From contig CAVSNQ010000018.1 in NCBI GenBank assembly GCA_963729365.1, positions 1 to 64,000 of the forward strand: a stretch of 64,000 nucleotides of DNA. Reading direction: 5' to 3'. Shown here one piece after another: positions 23,528 to 35,269 of this stretch (positions are counted from its first letter, which is position 1; every line of letters starts with the position of its first letter). The stretch is from JASHPR01 sp963729365 (GTDB lineage: Bacteria; Actinomycetota; Actinomycetes; Streptosporangiales; Streptosporangiaceae). Position numbers and translations under genes: made by a program. The notes below the pieces were generated by a model. The model was not told the DNA's origin. It worked only from the letters and a program-made list of their open reading frames with translations, and ran no database searches.

Positions 23528-24553
23528 ATGGGCCCCCACCCCGCGGTCGCCGAGGTCCGCCTGGGCGTGCGCCGGTGCCTGTCCGGCGCTGGCCTGGCCC
23601 CCGGCGACCTGGTGCTGGCGGCCTGCTCGGGTGGCGCGGACTCGCTGGCCATGGCGGCCGCTCTCGCGTTCCAGGCTCCTAAGCTCGGGCTGCGCGGCGG
23701 CGGCATCACCGTGGACCATGGGCTGCAGGCCGGATCGGCCGAGCAGGCCGAGAAGGTAACGAAGGCCCTCGCGGCCTTGGGCCTCGATCCGGTGCAGAGC
23801 ATCAGCGTCACGGTGGCCCGGCCCGGCCCGGGCGGCACGGGCTATCCCGGCCCGGAAGCGGCCGCCCGGACGGCCAGGTACCTGGCCCTCGACCAGGCGG
23901 CCAGCTCATGCGGGGCCGCGGCCATCCTGCTCGGTCACACCACCGATGATCAGGCCGAGACCGTGCTGCTCGGCCTGGCGCGCGGCTCGGGTACCCGCTC
24001 GCTGGCCGGGATGCCCGAGCGCAACGGCCGCTGCCTGCGCCCGCTGCTGGGGGTCAGCCGGGCCACGACCCGGGCCGCCTGCGCCGCGCTCGACCTCGAG
24101 CCATGGGACGACCCGCAGAACGCCGATCCTGCTTTCGCGCGCGCCCGGGTCCGCCACCGGCTGCTCCCGGTGCTGGAGGAGGAGCTCGGACCCGGCGTCA
24201 CCGAGGCGCTTGCCCGCAGCGCCCGGCAGCTGCGCACCGATGCCGAGTTCCTCGACGCACTCGCCAAGACCGAAGCGGAACGCCTAGCGCCCCCCGGGTC
24301 TGGCCTCCCCCTCCAAGCCGTGGCCGCGCTGCCGCAGGCGATCAGGTCGCGGGTGCTCAGGAATGCGGCCGTGGCGGCGGGCTGCCCGCCCGGCGCGCTG
24401 ACCGCGCGTCACGTCGCCGCCCTGGAGGCCCTGGTCACCGGCTGGCGCGGGCAGCGGTGGACCGACCTGCCCGGCGGCATCCGCGGCCGGCGCCGGTATG
24501 GCAAGCTGCAGTTCAGCTCGAGCATTGGGGAGGGCGCGGGTGGACGCGAATGA
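23528..24553 (+). CDS. tilS: tRNA(Ile)-lysidine synthase
   Basis: A 341-residue N-type ATP pyrophosphatase with PP-loop SGGADS (about residues 34-39) and the HTTDDQAETVLLGLARGSG segment typical of TilS. It converts C34 of tRNA-Ile(CAU) to lysidine, giving AUA reading. It is shorter than the E. coli enzyme and lacks a large C-terminal domain, as usual for actinobacteria. The next gene starts inside its 3' end. Confidence 0.92.
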   Translation: MGPHPAVAEVRLGVRRCLSGAGLAPGDLVLAACSGGADSLAMAAALAFQAPKLGLRGGGITVDHGLQAGSAEQAEKVTKALAALGLDPVQSISVTVARPGPGGTGYPGPEAAARTARYLALDQAASSCGAAAILLGHTTDDQAETVLLGLARGSGTRSLAGMPERNGRCLRPLLGVSRATTRAACAALDLEPWDDPQNADPAFARARVRHRLLPVLEEELGPGVTEALARSARQLRTDAEFLDALAKTEAERLAPPGSGLPLQAVAALPQAIRSRVLRNAAVAAGCPPGALTARHVAALEALVTGWRGQRWTDLPGGIRGRRRYGKLQFSSSIGEGAGGRE

Positions 24554-25166
24554 CATGGGCGCCGACCTGGAGGATGTGCTAATTACCCCAGATCGCCTGC
24601 AGCAGCGCATTGCGGAGCTGGCCGCGCAGATTGACGCGGATTACGCCGGTCGCGAACTGCTTCTGGTCGGCGTGCTGAAGGGCGCGGTCATGGTCATGGC
24701 CGACCTGGCGCGCGCCATGCGGCTCCCGGTCCAGATGGACTGGATGGCGGTCTCGTCCTACGGCTCCGGCACGAAATCGTCGGGCGTCGTGCGCATACTC
24801 AAGGACCTCGACTGCGACATCACAGACCGCCACGTGCTGGTCGTCGAGGACATCGTGGACTCCGGCCTGACCCTGTCCTGGCTGGTCAGGAACCTGCAGT
24901 CGCGGGGTCCCGCCTCACTGCGGGTGTGTGCGCTGCTGCGCAAGCCGGGTGCCGCGCGGGTGAACGTCGACGTGACGTACACCGGTTTCGACATAGCCGA
25001 CGCCTTCGTCATCGGCTACGGGCTGGACTACGCGGAGCGCTACCGGAACCTGCCGTTCATCGGGACCCTCGCCCCGCATGTGTACGGCGGTCAGGACGGC
25101 GGCCCCGCAGCGGCTGAGATAGAAGGCGGCGGGGTACAGACTGGCGGGGAACACAACGTGAGATGA
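24540..25166 (+). CDS. hpt: Hypoxanthine phosphoribosyltransferase
   Basis: A type I phosphoribosyltransferase with the PRPP loop VLVVEDIVDSGLTL (near residue 100) and the flexible-loop region VSSYGSGTKSSG. It salvages hypoxanthine/guanine with PRPP. GTG 24,540 follows GGGGAGGG at 5 bases and overlaps tilS by 14; ATG 24,555 is an alternative. The C-terminus carries about 25 extra residues, rich in Gly and Ala, beyond the usual fold. The tilS-hpt-ftsH order is conserved across Gram-positive bacteria. Confidence 0.93.
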   Translation: MDANDMGADLEDVLITPDRLQQRIAELAAQIDADYAGRELLLVGVLKGAVMVMADLARAMRLPVQMDWMAVSSYGSGTKSSGVVRILKDLDCDITDRHVLVVEDIVDSGLTLSWLVRNLQSRGPASLRVCALLRKPGAARVNVDVTYTGFDIADAFVIGYGLDYAERYRNLPFIGTLAPHVYGGQDGGPAAAEIEGGGVQTGGEHNVR

Positions 25167-25392
25167 AATACGTTCACGGGGTAGGGACCCGGCGAGGGCC
25201 GCGGCGCCCCAAGGTGCCTGCTGCGTGTCAGCACCAGTCGGCGCGGTGTACCGTCGGTTATTGCCGTTTATCAGGCGGGCAGAAAGGAAAGCTGCGCGTG
25301 GGCACTGGTACGCAAGGCAGTCCCGCCGGGGGTCGGCGGGACCCGAGGCTCGTCAGGAGGGGTCGGCCCGCTAGCGGCGCGGCCGTTCGCCG

Positions 25393-27530
<2,138 letters not shown>

Positions 27531-27534
<4 letters not shown>

Positions 27535-28124
27535 CCGAGCACGGCGATTCCTCGGGCATCGACCAGGTCCGCATCGAGAGTGCCGTACGCGAGATCCTGA
27601 GCGCCATCGGCGAAGACCCGGAGCGGGATGGCCTGCGCGACACCCCCGCGCGGGTGGCCAGGGCCTATGCCGAGCAGTTCGCCGGGCTGCGGCAGCGCCC
27701 GGAGGACGTGCTGACGACGGTCTTCGACGCCGACCACGACGAGATGGTCCTGGTCAGGGACATCGAGCTGTACAGCACCTGCGAGCATCACCTCACGCCG
27801 TTCTTCGGCTTCGCCCACGTCGGCTACATACCGAACGAGAAGGGGCAGATAACCGGCCTCTCCAAGCTGGCCCGGCTGGTGGACCTGTACGCCAGGCGTC
27901 CTCAGGTCCAGGAACGGATGACGACCCAGATCGCCGACGCGCTCATGAACGTGCTCGAGCCGCGGGGCGTTATCGTAGTCATAGAGGCTGAGCACCTGTG
28001 CATGTCGATGCGCGGCGTGCGAAAGCCTGGAGCCAAGACCGTGACCTCCGCGGTCCGTGGGATATTCCTCGACTCTGACCGGACCCGCGCCGAGGCGATG
28101 AGTCTGCTGCTGGGCCGTCGCTGA
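27531..28124 (+). CDS. folE: GTP cyclohydrolase I
   Basis: A 197-residue enzyme of the FolE family with zinc ligands in YSTCEHHLTPFFG (about residue 83) and a second Cys in EAEHLCMSMRGVRKPG (about 154). It makes dihydroneopterin triphosphate, the first folate-specific step. It begins at a TTG that overlaps the ftsH stop (TTGA); no other start is near, so the rare start is likely real and signals translational coupling. Confidence 0.95.
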
Positions 28125-28312
28125 GTATTTCCTGAGCGGAACCACAAGGGCGCCGGGAGCGTCTTAAAGATGGCTGAAGAAGACCCAAGACCAATGGACG
28201 CGACTGCCTTATCGCCCGCCGGGCGGCGATGCAGCCCGCTTACCGGGAGGCCAGCTGCCGTGTTCGGGGGTTTGCCCGCATCGTCTGTCGGCGATGACTA
28301 CCCTGGTGCCCT

Positions 28313-30244
28313 GTGACCCGGGGCTCGACCTACTTGTCCGAGATGACTGACCGCAGCGGGCCAGAGCCGGGAGAGCCCCAAACCGGCGGTACGGCGCAGG
28401 ACACCGATGCGCGCGCCGAGAATGAGGCTGCCGCCGAGACGGCGGCGGCCGACCGGCAGTCGGCCGCACGCCCGCCGGACCGGAGGCACAACCGCCGCTG
28501 GGTGCCGGTTGTCGCGGCCCTGCTATCCCTGCTGATCGGCCTGACCTACATCCTCGAGGGCTTCAGGACCCGGGTTATCTACAGCCATCTCAAGCACCCG
28601 CTGCACCGGCTGACCGAGATCGCGCCGGGTCTGCTGTCGATCGTGCCCCGCGTGGCCGACGTGATCATCGGCCTGCTCCTGCTCATGCTCTCGCACGGCC
28701 TGCGCAGGCGGAAGCGGCGGGCGTGGGAGGGAGTGATGCTGCTGCTGGCCTTCAGCGTGATAACTCACGCCGTGCTGCCCGGCCGGCATGTCGTCCCCCT
28801 CATCATCACGCTGGCCGTGCTCATCGTGCTGTGGCTCTACCGCAAGGAGTTCTACGCGGTCGGAGATCCCAGGACCCGGTGGCGCGCGGGGTGGATGTTC
28901 GGCGGCCTGATCGTGGCCGACGTCGTCATCGGTCTCACCTATATCTCGGTTACCCACGGCCTGGCGGCCAGCTACCCGCCGTCTCAGCGACTGCAGTCCG
29001 TGATTTACGGGCTGGTCGGTGTCGGCGGGCCGGTCGTGTTCACGTCCGAGACGCGCAGCGACCTCTTCTCGTTCCTGATGGGCGGCCTGGGGCTGTTCAC
29101 GGTGATCGTCGTCGGCTACCTGTTCCTGCGCCCGGCCAGGCGCGAGGGCAAGCTCGGCAACCAGGACGCGGGCCGGATCAGGGACTTGCTGGAGAAATAC
29201 GGGGAACGGGACTCGCTCGGCTATTTCACGCTACGCACCGACAAGAGCATCATCTGGTCGGCCACGGGCAAGTCCTGCATCGGCTACCGGGTTCTCTCCG
29301 GAGTCATGCTGGCCAGCGGTGATCCCCTCGGCGACCCCGAGGCCTGGCCCGGAGCGATACACGCGTTCCTGGACGAGGCGGCGCGGCATGCCTGGGTGCC
29401 CGCGGTGCTCGGGTGCAGCGAGCTCGGCGCGGAGACCTGGTGCCGCGAGGACGGCGGGCTGACGGCCCTCGAACTCGGCGACGAGGCCATCGTCAACGTC
29501 GCCGACTTCACGCTGCAGGGCCGGTCCATGCGGAATGTCCGGCAGATGGTGACCAGGGTCGGCCGGCACGGCTACGTGGCCGAAATCCGGCGGATCGGCG
29601 ACATTCCCCGCGCCGACATCGACCGGATGAACCGGCAGGCCGATTCCTGGCGCGGGAGCCCGACCGAGCGGGGCTTCTCGATGGCGCTCGGCCGCGTCGG
29701 CCGCCCCGGCGACGAGCACTGCGTGGTCGCCACGGCCACCGAGGACGGCGTGCTCCGCGCGCTCCTGCACTTCGTGCCGTGGGGGTCCGACGGGCTGTCG
29801 CTCGACCTGATGCGCCGGGACCGCGCGGCCCAGCCTGGCCTGAACGATTTCCTCATCGTCGAGACCATCAAGCGCGCGCACGAACTCGGCGTCAAGCGCA
29901 TCTCGCTGAACTTCGCCATGTTCCGCGCCGCTCTGGAGCGGGGTGAGCGGATCGGGGCCGGGCCGGTGCTGCGGGCCTGGCGCGGCCTGCTGCTGTTCGC
30001 CTCGCGGTGGTTCCAGATCGAGTCGCTGTACAAGTTCAACGCGAAGTTCTGCCCGGAGTGGGTGCCGAGGTTCTTCGTCTACACCGGCACCAGGGACATC
30101 CCGAGAATCGGCCTGGCCGCGCTCGAAGCGGAGGCCTTCCTCGTCTGGCCCACCATAGAGGTGCGCAGGATCGCGCGCCGGGCCGCGCGCCGGGCCGGTC
30201 TCGGCAAGGTCAGGCGCCGCCTCCGCGCCGCGGTCCAGCGCTAG
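28313..30244 (+). CDS. Membrane protein with phosphatidylglycerol lysyltransferase (DUF2156) domain
   Basis: A 643-residue protein. A charged, Ala-rich N-terminus of about 60 residues is followed by six to seven membrane helices (about 65-270). A C-terminal cytoplasmic GNAT-like DUF2156 domain follows (about 285-600, including GYRVLSGVMLASGDPLGDP and RISLNFAMFR). Known: this is the MprF/LysX layout without a fused LysS; such proteins add an amino acid from aminoacyl-tRNA to phosphatidylglycerol. It sits between folE and folP, as in Streptomyces. lysS, 5 kb downstream, could supply Lys-tRNA. Start is GTG 28,313 or ATG 28,343. Amino acid specificity is not predictable. Confidence 0.85.
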   Translation: MTRGSTYLSEMTDRSGPEPGEPQTGGTAQDTDARAENEAAAETAAADRQSAARPPDRRHNRRWVPVVAALLSLLIGLTYILEGFRTRVIYSHLKHPLHRLTEIAPGLLSIVPRVADVIIGLLLLMLSHGLRRRKRRAWEGVMLLLAFSVITHAVLPGRHVVPLIITLAVLIVLWLYRKEFYAVGDPRTRWRAGWMFGGLIVADVVIGLTYISVTHGLAASYPPSQRLQSVIYGLVGVGGPVVFTSETRSDLFSFLMGGLGLFTVIVVGYLFLRPARREGKLGNQDAGRIRDLLEKYGERDSLGYFTLRTDKSIIWSATGKSCIGYRVLSGVMLASGDPLGDPEAWPGAIHAFLDEAARHAWVPAVLGCSELGAETWCREDGGLTALELGDEAIVNVADFTLQGRSMRNVRQMVTRVGRHGYVAEIRRIGDIPRADIDRMNRQADSWRGSPTERGFSMALGRVGRPGDEHCVVATATEDGVLRALLHFVPWGSDGLSLDLMRRDRAAQPGLNDFLIVETIKRAHELGVKRISLNFAMFRAALERGERIGAGPVLRAWRGLLLFASRWFQIESLYKFNAKFCPEWVPRFFVYTGTRDIPRIGLAALEAEAFLVWPTIEVRRIARRAARRAGLGKVRRRLRAAVQR

Positions 30245-30314
30245 CCGGAGGATTACGGCGCACGCAGCGCCCGGTGGTCTCGCGCTGGCGCCGGGAGCCG
30301 TAGATTAGACGCCG

Positions 30315-31232
30315 ATGACCGGTGAGGCGCGCACGGCGGCCGTGCCTGAGCGAGCAGGGCCAGCGCATCCAGCGGGCCTGCCCGGGCTGTCACGCTGCCT
30401 GGTCATGGGCGTCGTCAACGTGACCCCGGACTCCTTCTCCGACGGCGGCCAATGGTTCGACGCGGCCGCAGCCGTGGCGCATGGCCTCCGGCTGGCCGCC
30501 GAAGGGGCGGACATCGTCGATGTCGGAGGTGAGTCCACCCGTCCGGGATCGCAGCGGGCGGACGCCGGCGAGGAACTGCGCAGGATCGGCCCCGTGATCA
30601 CCGAGCTCGCCGCGGCCGGCGTCCTGGTCAGCGTGGACACCATGCGGGCCGCCGTGGCCGAGTTCGCCCTCGGCGCCGGGGCCCGGCTGGTCAACGACGT
30701 CAGCGGCGGGCTGGCCGACCCGCGGATGCCGCGGCTGGTGGCCGCCGCCGGCGTCCCCTACGTGATCGCGCACTGGCGCGGGTACAGCCGCGACATGCAG
30801 GACCGGGCCGTCTACGACGACGTGGTGCGCGAGGTCCGCGACGAGCTCGGGCAGCGAGTCGACGCGGCCACCGCGGCGGGAGTCGACGAGTCAGCGATCA
30901 TCGTCGATCCCGGGCTCGGCTTCGCCAAGCGGCCCGGGCACAACTGGGCCCTGCTGGCCGGGCTGGGCGAGATCTCCAGGCTCGGCGGGCGGCAGTTCCC
31001 GGTGCTGGTCGGCGCGTCGCGAAAGAGCTTCCTCGGCACGCTGCTGGCCGGCGCCGACGGCGAGCCGCGCCCGGTGGCGGAGCGCGACGACGCCACGGCC
31101 GCCGTGTCCGCCCTGGCCGCCGCGGCTGGCGCGTGGTGCGTCCGGGTGCACGCCGTCGCCGCGAATGCCGACGCGGTGCGGGTCGCCGCGCGCTGGGCGG
31201 GATCGGCGGAATCGGCGGTGAGCGCGGGTTGA
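30315..31232 (+). CDS. folP: Dihydropteroate synthase
   Basis: A 305-residue TIM-barrel enzyme with VMGVVNVTPDSFSDGG (about residue 35), VDVGGESTRPGS (about 73) and the C-terminal GASRKSF loop (about 234). It joins pABA to hydroxymethyldihydropterin diphosphate and is the sulfonamide target. The C-terminus is a short Ala/Gly-rich repeat. The folB TTG overlaps its stop by four bases. Confidence 0.96.
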   Translation: MTGEARTAAVPERAGPAHPAGLPGLSRCLVMGVVNVTPDSFSDGGQWFDAAAAVAHGLRLAAEGADIVDVGGESTRPGSQRADAGEELRRIGPVITELAAAGVLVSVDTMRAAVAEFALGAGARLVNDVSGGLADPRMPRLVAAAGVPYVIAHWRGYSRDMQDRAVYDDVVREVRDELGQRVDAATAAGVDESAIIVDPGLGFAKRPGHNWALLAGLGEISRLGGRQFPVLVGASRKSFLGTLLAGADGEPRPVAERDDATAAVSALAAAAGAWCVRVHAVAANADAVRVAARWAGSAESAVSAG

Positions 31233-31597
31233 CCACCGACCGGATCAGTCTGCTCGGCCTGCGCGCGTTCGGGCGGCACGGCGTCCTCGACCACGAGCGC
31301 CGCGACGGCCAGGAATTCGTGGTAGACGCGGTGCTGTGGCTGGACACCCGGCCGGCGGCGGCCGCCGACGACCTCTCGCTGACCGTCGACTACGCGGCGG
31401 TGGCCGGCCGGCTGGCGGCGGTCGTCTCCGGCGAGCCCGTCGCGCTGATCGAGACGCTGGCCGACCGCCTGGCCGCCGCGTGCCTGGCCGCCGGCCAGGC
31501 AGTGCGCGAGGTTGAGATAACCGTGCACAAGCCGCACGCGCCGCTGATCCAGTCGTTCGGGGACGTCACCGTCACCATCCGCCGGGGCCGCGAATGA
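31229..31597 (+). CDS. folB: Dihydroneopterin aldolase
   Basis: A 122-residue protein with ISLLGLRAFGRHGVLDHERRDGQEF at the N-terminus and the conserved Lys in VEITVHKPHAP (about residue 100). TTG 31,229 is the only start in this frame after the folP reading region ends and overlaps the folP stop (TTGA). Its own stop overlaps the folK ATG. Confidence 0.95.
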   Translation: MTTDRISLLGLRAFGRHGVLDHERRDGQEFVVDAVLWLDTRPAAAADDLSLTVDYAAVAGRLAAVVSGEPVALIETLADRLAAACLAAGQAVREVEITVHKPHAPLIQSFGDVTVTIRRGRE

Positions 31598-32115
31598 CAC
31601 CCGCAGGTCACGGGCCCGCGGTGGTGCTGGCCCTGGGCAGCAACCTCGGCGACCGGCTGGCCAACCTGCAGGGCGCCGTCGATGTCCTGTGCGCCGGGCC
31701 CGGCCTCGATGACGTCGCGGTCTCGCCCGTCTACGAAACCGCGGCCGTCGGCGGTCCGGTCCAGCCGGACTACCTGAACGCGGTGCTCGTCGCCACCACG
31801 GACCTCCCGGCCCGCGCGGTCCTGGACCGCGGCCTGGCGGCCGAGACCGCCCGGCGCCGGGTGCGCGGGCCGCGCTGGGGCCCGCGCACGCTCGACGTCG
31901 ATGTCATCGTCTACGGGAACGAGGTCAGCGACGACCCGGAGCTCACGCTGCCGCATCCGCGGGCGCACGAGCGGGCCTTCGTGCTCGTTCCCTGGCACGA
32001 CGTGGACCCCGCCGCCGTGATCCCCGGGCACGGACGGGTAGCGGACCTGCTGGCGGCCGTCGGCACCGCCGGCGTCCGGCTGCGCCGCGACGCCACGCTG
32101 CGACCGCCGGCATGA
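31594..32115 (+). CDS. folK: Hydroxymethyldihydropteridine pyrophosphokinase
   Basis: A 173-residue HPPK with LALGSNLGDRLANLQ (about residue 11), VSPVYETAAVGGP and the GPRWGPRTLDVDVIVYG loop (about 88-104), whose Asp pair binds magnesium. It transfers pyrophosphate from ATP to hydroxymethyldihydropterin. It is coupled to folB and to the next gene by ATGA overlaps. Confidence 0.96.
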   Translation: MTPAGHGPAVVLALGSNLGDRLANLQGAVDVLCAGPGLDDVAVSPVYETAAVGGPVQPDYLNAVLVATTDLPARAVLDRGLAAETARRRVRGPRWGPRTLDVDVIVYGNEVSDDPELTLPHPRAHERAFVLVPWHDVDPAAVIPGHGRVADLLAAVGTAGVRLRRDATLRPPA

Positions 32116-32564
32116 CCCCGACCCGGCCGTGGACGCTGGTGGCCGTCGCCGTGGCCTGCGGTGTCGCGGCGTGGCTGGTCGTCAGGTCGTCCTTTGCCCA
32201 GCTGCCGACGCTGCCGTGGAGCGCCGCGCCCGCCCTGCTCGTGCTCGCGGTCGTGGAGGCCTTGAGCGGCCGGAACCTGCGGGCCAGGATCGAGGGCCGC
32301 CGCCGCGGGAAGCCGCTCGCCCCGATCGCCGTGGCCCGGATGGCGGCCCTGGCCAAGGCCAGTTCCATCGGCGGTGCCGCGTTCGGCGGGCTCGCCGCCG
32401 GGTTCTTCGCCTACACGGCCGGCCTCCTCGACCTGGCGGTCCCGCGCGGCGACGCGATCAACGCGGGAATCACGGTCGCCGCGGCCGGCATCCTGGTCGC
32501 AGCCGCCTTGTACCTGGAGCGCTGCTGCCGCGCCCCGTCCCGCAACGGCGACGACGGCCAGTGA
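32112..32564 (+). CDS. DUF3180 membrane protein
   Basis: A 150-residue protein with four predicted hydrophobic helices (about 8-25, 35-55, 78-105 and 118-138). It directly follows folK with an ATGA overlap, the standard place of the actinobacterial DUF3180 family. No catalytic motif is visible. The constant link to folate genes suggests a pathway role, but none is known. Confidence 0.85.
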   Translation: MTPTRPWTLVAVAVACGVAAWLVVRSSFAQLPTLPWSAAPALLVLAVVEALSGRNLRARIEGRRRGKPLAPIAVARMAALAKASSIGGAAFGGLAAGFFAYTAGLLDLAVPRGDAINAGITVAAAGILVAAALYLERCCRAPSRNGDDGQ

Positions 32565-32610
32565 ATATGCTGATCATCGCGGTCCAGTACCCGGCAAGGA
32601 CTCCAGCGAC

Positions 32611-33510
32611 ATGAATCCTGGCAACCCGAGCGAGCACCCGGCCAGGCTGCGGGTGGGCGTCGTCGGCGCGGGCCGGGTGGGAACGGCCCTCGCCGTCGCG
32701 CTCGGCCGTGCCGGGCATGAGATCGTCGCCGCCTCGGCCGTCTCCGACGCGTCCGTCCGGCGGGTGCGGCAGAACCTTTCCGGTGTCGCGATCATGCCGC
32801 CGCCCGAGGTGGTCGCCGCGGCCGGCCTGGTCTTGCTGACCGTTCCCGACGACGTGCTGCCCGGCCTGGTGGCCGGGCTGGCCGCGACCGGGGCCGAGTT
32901 CGAGGGCCGCCTCGTCGCGCACGTCAGCGGACGCCATGGCCTCGCGGTGCTCGATCCGGCGGTCCGCGCCGGCGCGCTGCCCCTCGCGCTGCACCCGGTG
33001 ATGACCTTCACCGGGCGGCCCGACGACATCGACAAGCTGGCCGGGATCAGCTTCGGAGTCACCGCGCCCGACTCGCTCCGGCCGGTCGCCGAGGCGCTGG
33101 TGGTCGAGATGGGCGGCGAGCCGGTGTTCATCGCCGACTCCCGCCGGGACCTCTACCATGCGGCGCTGGCCAGCGCGGCCAACCACCTGGTTACCCTCGT
33201 CGTGCAGTCCGCCGACCTGCTGCGGGACGCGGGGGTGGCGCAGCCGGCGCGGATGCTCGGCCCGCTGCTTTCTGCCGCGCTCGACAACGCCCTGCGCCTC
33301 GGTGACACCGCCCTGACCGGCCCCGTCGCGCGCGGCGACGCTGACACGGTGGCCAGCCATATCGATGCGCTGCGAGCCAGCGCCCCCGAGGCCTTGCCCG
33401 CCTACCTGGCCCTGGCCAGGCTGACCGCGGACCGGGCGGTGGCCGCGGGAACTCTCACCGCGCTGGACGCGCAGCGCTTGCTCGCCGTGCTCGGCGGAGC
33501 GCCCCAGTGA
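32611..33510 (+). CDS. Rossmann-fold and DUF2520 domain protein
   Basis: A 299-residue protein with an NAD(P)-binding motif VGVVGAGRVGTALA (about residues 15-28) and a C-terminal helical DUF2520 domain (HAALASAANHLVTLVVQSADLL). The fold resembles 3-hydroxyisobutyrate and ketopantoate-reductase-like dehydrogenases. Known: it is found beside panC in many actinobacteria. Inferred: it may provide the ketopantoate reductase step, since no panE is seen nearby, but this is unproven. ATG 32,611 was chosen; its stop overlaps panC (GTGA). Confidence 0.82.
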   Translation: MNPGNPSEHPARLRVGVVGAGRVGTALAVALGRAGHEIVAASAVSDASVRRVRQNLSGVAIMPPPEVVAAAGLVLLTVPDDVLPGLVAGLAATGAEFEGRLVAHVSGRHGLAVLDPAVRAGALPLALHPVMTFTGRPDDIDKLAGISFGVTAPDSLRPVAEALVVEMGGEPVFIADSRRDLYHAALASAANHLVTLVVQSADLLRDAGVAQPARMLGPLLSAALDNALRLGDTALTGPVARGDADTVASHIDALRASAPEALPAYLALARLTADRAVAAGTLTALDAQRLLAVLGGAPQ

Positions 33511-34409
33511 GCCTGGTTGCGGGCCGCCCGGTGCTGGCCAGGACCAGGGCCGAACTCACGGCCGCACGCGGCGGCCTGGCCGGAGGCCCGGTCGTGCTCG
33601 TCCCCACCATGGGGGCCCTGCACCAGGGGCACCGGGCCCTGCTCCGCCGGGCGCGAGAGATCGCCGCCCCGGCCGGGCACGTCGTGGTGTCCGTGTTCGT
33701 GAACCCGCTCCAGTTCGGGGCGGGTGAGGACTTCGGCACCTACCCGCGGACCCTGGACCGGGACCTGGCCGTCTGCGGCGAGGAGGGCGCGGCGGTGGTG
33801 TTCGCGCCAGACCGGGCCGAGATGTACCCCGCGCCGCCCTTGGTCCGGGTCGATCCCGGCCCGGTCGGGCAGCTTCTCGAGGGCAGTGCCCGGCCCGGCT
33901 TCTTCGCCGGCGTGCTGACCGTGGTGCTGAAGCTCTTCCAGCAGGTCCGGCCCGACGTGGCGGTCTTCGGCCAGAAGGACGCGCAGCAACTCGCGCTGGT
34001 CCGGCGGATGGCCGCCGATCTCGACCTCGGCGTGGGCATCGCCGCGGTGCCGATCGTGCGGGATCCGGACGGGCTCGCCATCTCCAGCAGGAACGCCTAT
34101 CTTTCGCCCGGCGACCGGTCGACGGCGCTGGCGCTGTCGCGCGGGCTGGCGGCCGGGGCCGCCGCCGCGGCCGACGGGCCCGCCGCCGTGCTCGGCGCGG
34201 CGGGCGCCGTGCTCGACAAGGCCGCGGCCGCCGACCCGCCGCTCGTGCTCGACTACCTCGCGCTGGCGGACCCGGTCACGTTCACCGCGGTCGGCGACGG
34301 CGACCAGGGCCAGGCGCTGCTCCTGGTCGCGGCGCGCTCCGGTGCGACGCGGCTAATCGACAACATGCAGGTCGATCTGGGCGGCAAGCCCCGGTCCCGG
34401 TTGGAGTGA
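33507..34409 (+). CDS. panC: Pantothenate synthetase
   Basis: A 300-residue enzyme with PTMGALHQGHRALLRRAR (HIGH-like, about residues 33-50), FVNPLQFGAGED, FGQKDAQQL and AISSRNAYL (KMSKS-like, about 190). It condenses pantoate and beta-alanine with ATP. The usual neighbour panD (aspartate decarboxylase) is absent here; coaX follows after four bases. Confidence 0.96.
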   Translation: MSLVAGRPVLARTRAELTAARGGLAGGPVVLVPTMGALHQGHRALLRRAREIAAPAGHVVVSVFVNPLQFGAGEDFGTYPRTLDRDLAVCGEEGAAVVFAPDRAEMYPAPPLVRVDPGPVGQLLEGSARPGFFAGVLTVVLKLFQQVRPDVAVFGQKDAQQLALVRRMAADLDLGVGIAAVPIVRDPDGLAISSRNAYLSPGDRSTALALSRGLAAGAAAAADGPAAVLGAAGAVLDKAAAADPPLVLDYLALADPVTFTAVGDGDQGQALLLVAARSGATRLIDNMQVDLGGKPRSRLE

Positions 34410-34413
34410 GCTC

Positions 34414-35205
34414 ATGCTGCTGACGATCGACGTGGGGAACACCAACACCGTGCTCGGCGTGTTCCGCGGCGACCAGGTGATCGAGCACTGGCGGATAGCC
34501 ACGGATCCGGTTCGCACCGCCGACGAGCTCGCGGTGATCCTTCAGGGCTTGCTCGCCCAGAGCACCGAGCTCAAGGACCTTGACGTCAGCGGCATAGCTC
34601 TGTGCTCGACCGTTCCGTCCGTGCTGCATGAGATGCGGGAGATGCTGCGGCGCTATTACGCAGATGTGCCCGCGGTCATCGTGGAGCCGGGGATACGGAC
34701 CGGCATTCCGGTGCGCACGGACAATCCCAAGGAGGTCGGCAGCGACCGGATCATGAACGCGCTGGCCGCCGTGCACCTTTACGGCGGCCCCGCGGTCGTG
34801 GTCGACTTCGGCACCTCGACGAACTTCGACGCGATCAGCCAGAACGGAGAGTTCGTCGGCGGCGCGCTGGCCCCCGGCATCGAGATCTCGGTCGACGCGC
34901 TCTCCCGGAGGGCGGCCCAGCTGCTCAAGGTCGAACTGACCCGCCCGAGCCGCGTGATCGGCAAGAATACCGTCGAGTCGCTGCAGTCCGGGATCATCTT
35001 CGGGTTCGCCGGGCAGATCGAGGGCATCGCCAGGCGGATGGCCAGCGAGCTGGCCCCAGGCGACCCGGACTCGGTGACGATCATCGCTACCGGCGGGCTC
35101 GCGCCGCTGGTCATCGATGAGGTGGCCATGATCGATGCCTACGAGCCCTGGCTGACGCTGACCGGCCTGCGGCTGGTCTACGAGCGCAACACGACGGACG
35201 GGTAG
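34414..35205 (+). CDS. coaX: Type III pantothenate kinase
   Basis: A 263-residue CoaX with N-terminal LLTIDVGNTNTVLGVF (phosphate loop), GSDRIMNALAA (about 110) and DFGTSTNFDAIS, GGALAPGI motifs. It phosphorylates pantothenate, the first step to CoA, and is not feedback-inhibited by CoA in known members. It follows panC in the same operon. Confidence 0.96.
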   Translation: MLLTIDVGNTNTVLGVFRGDQVIEHWRIATDPVRTADELAVILQGLLAQSTELKDLDVSGIALCSTVPSVLHEMREMLRRYYADVPAVIVEPGIRTGIPVRTDNPKEVGSDRIMNALAAVHLYGGPAVVVDFGTSTNFDAISQNGEFVGGALAPGIEISVDALSRRAAQLLKVELTRPSRVIGKNTVESLQSGIIFGFAGQIEGIARRMASELAPGDPDSVTIIATGGLAPLVIDEVAMIDAYEPWLTLTGLRLVYERNTTDG

Positions 35206-35269
35206 CCGTCCTCGGCGAAGGGGACGGGGCGGCCGGCGGGCGGCCAAACCCCGGTGCTTCCGCCGGGGC

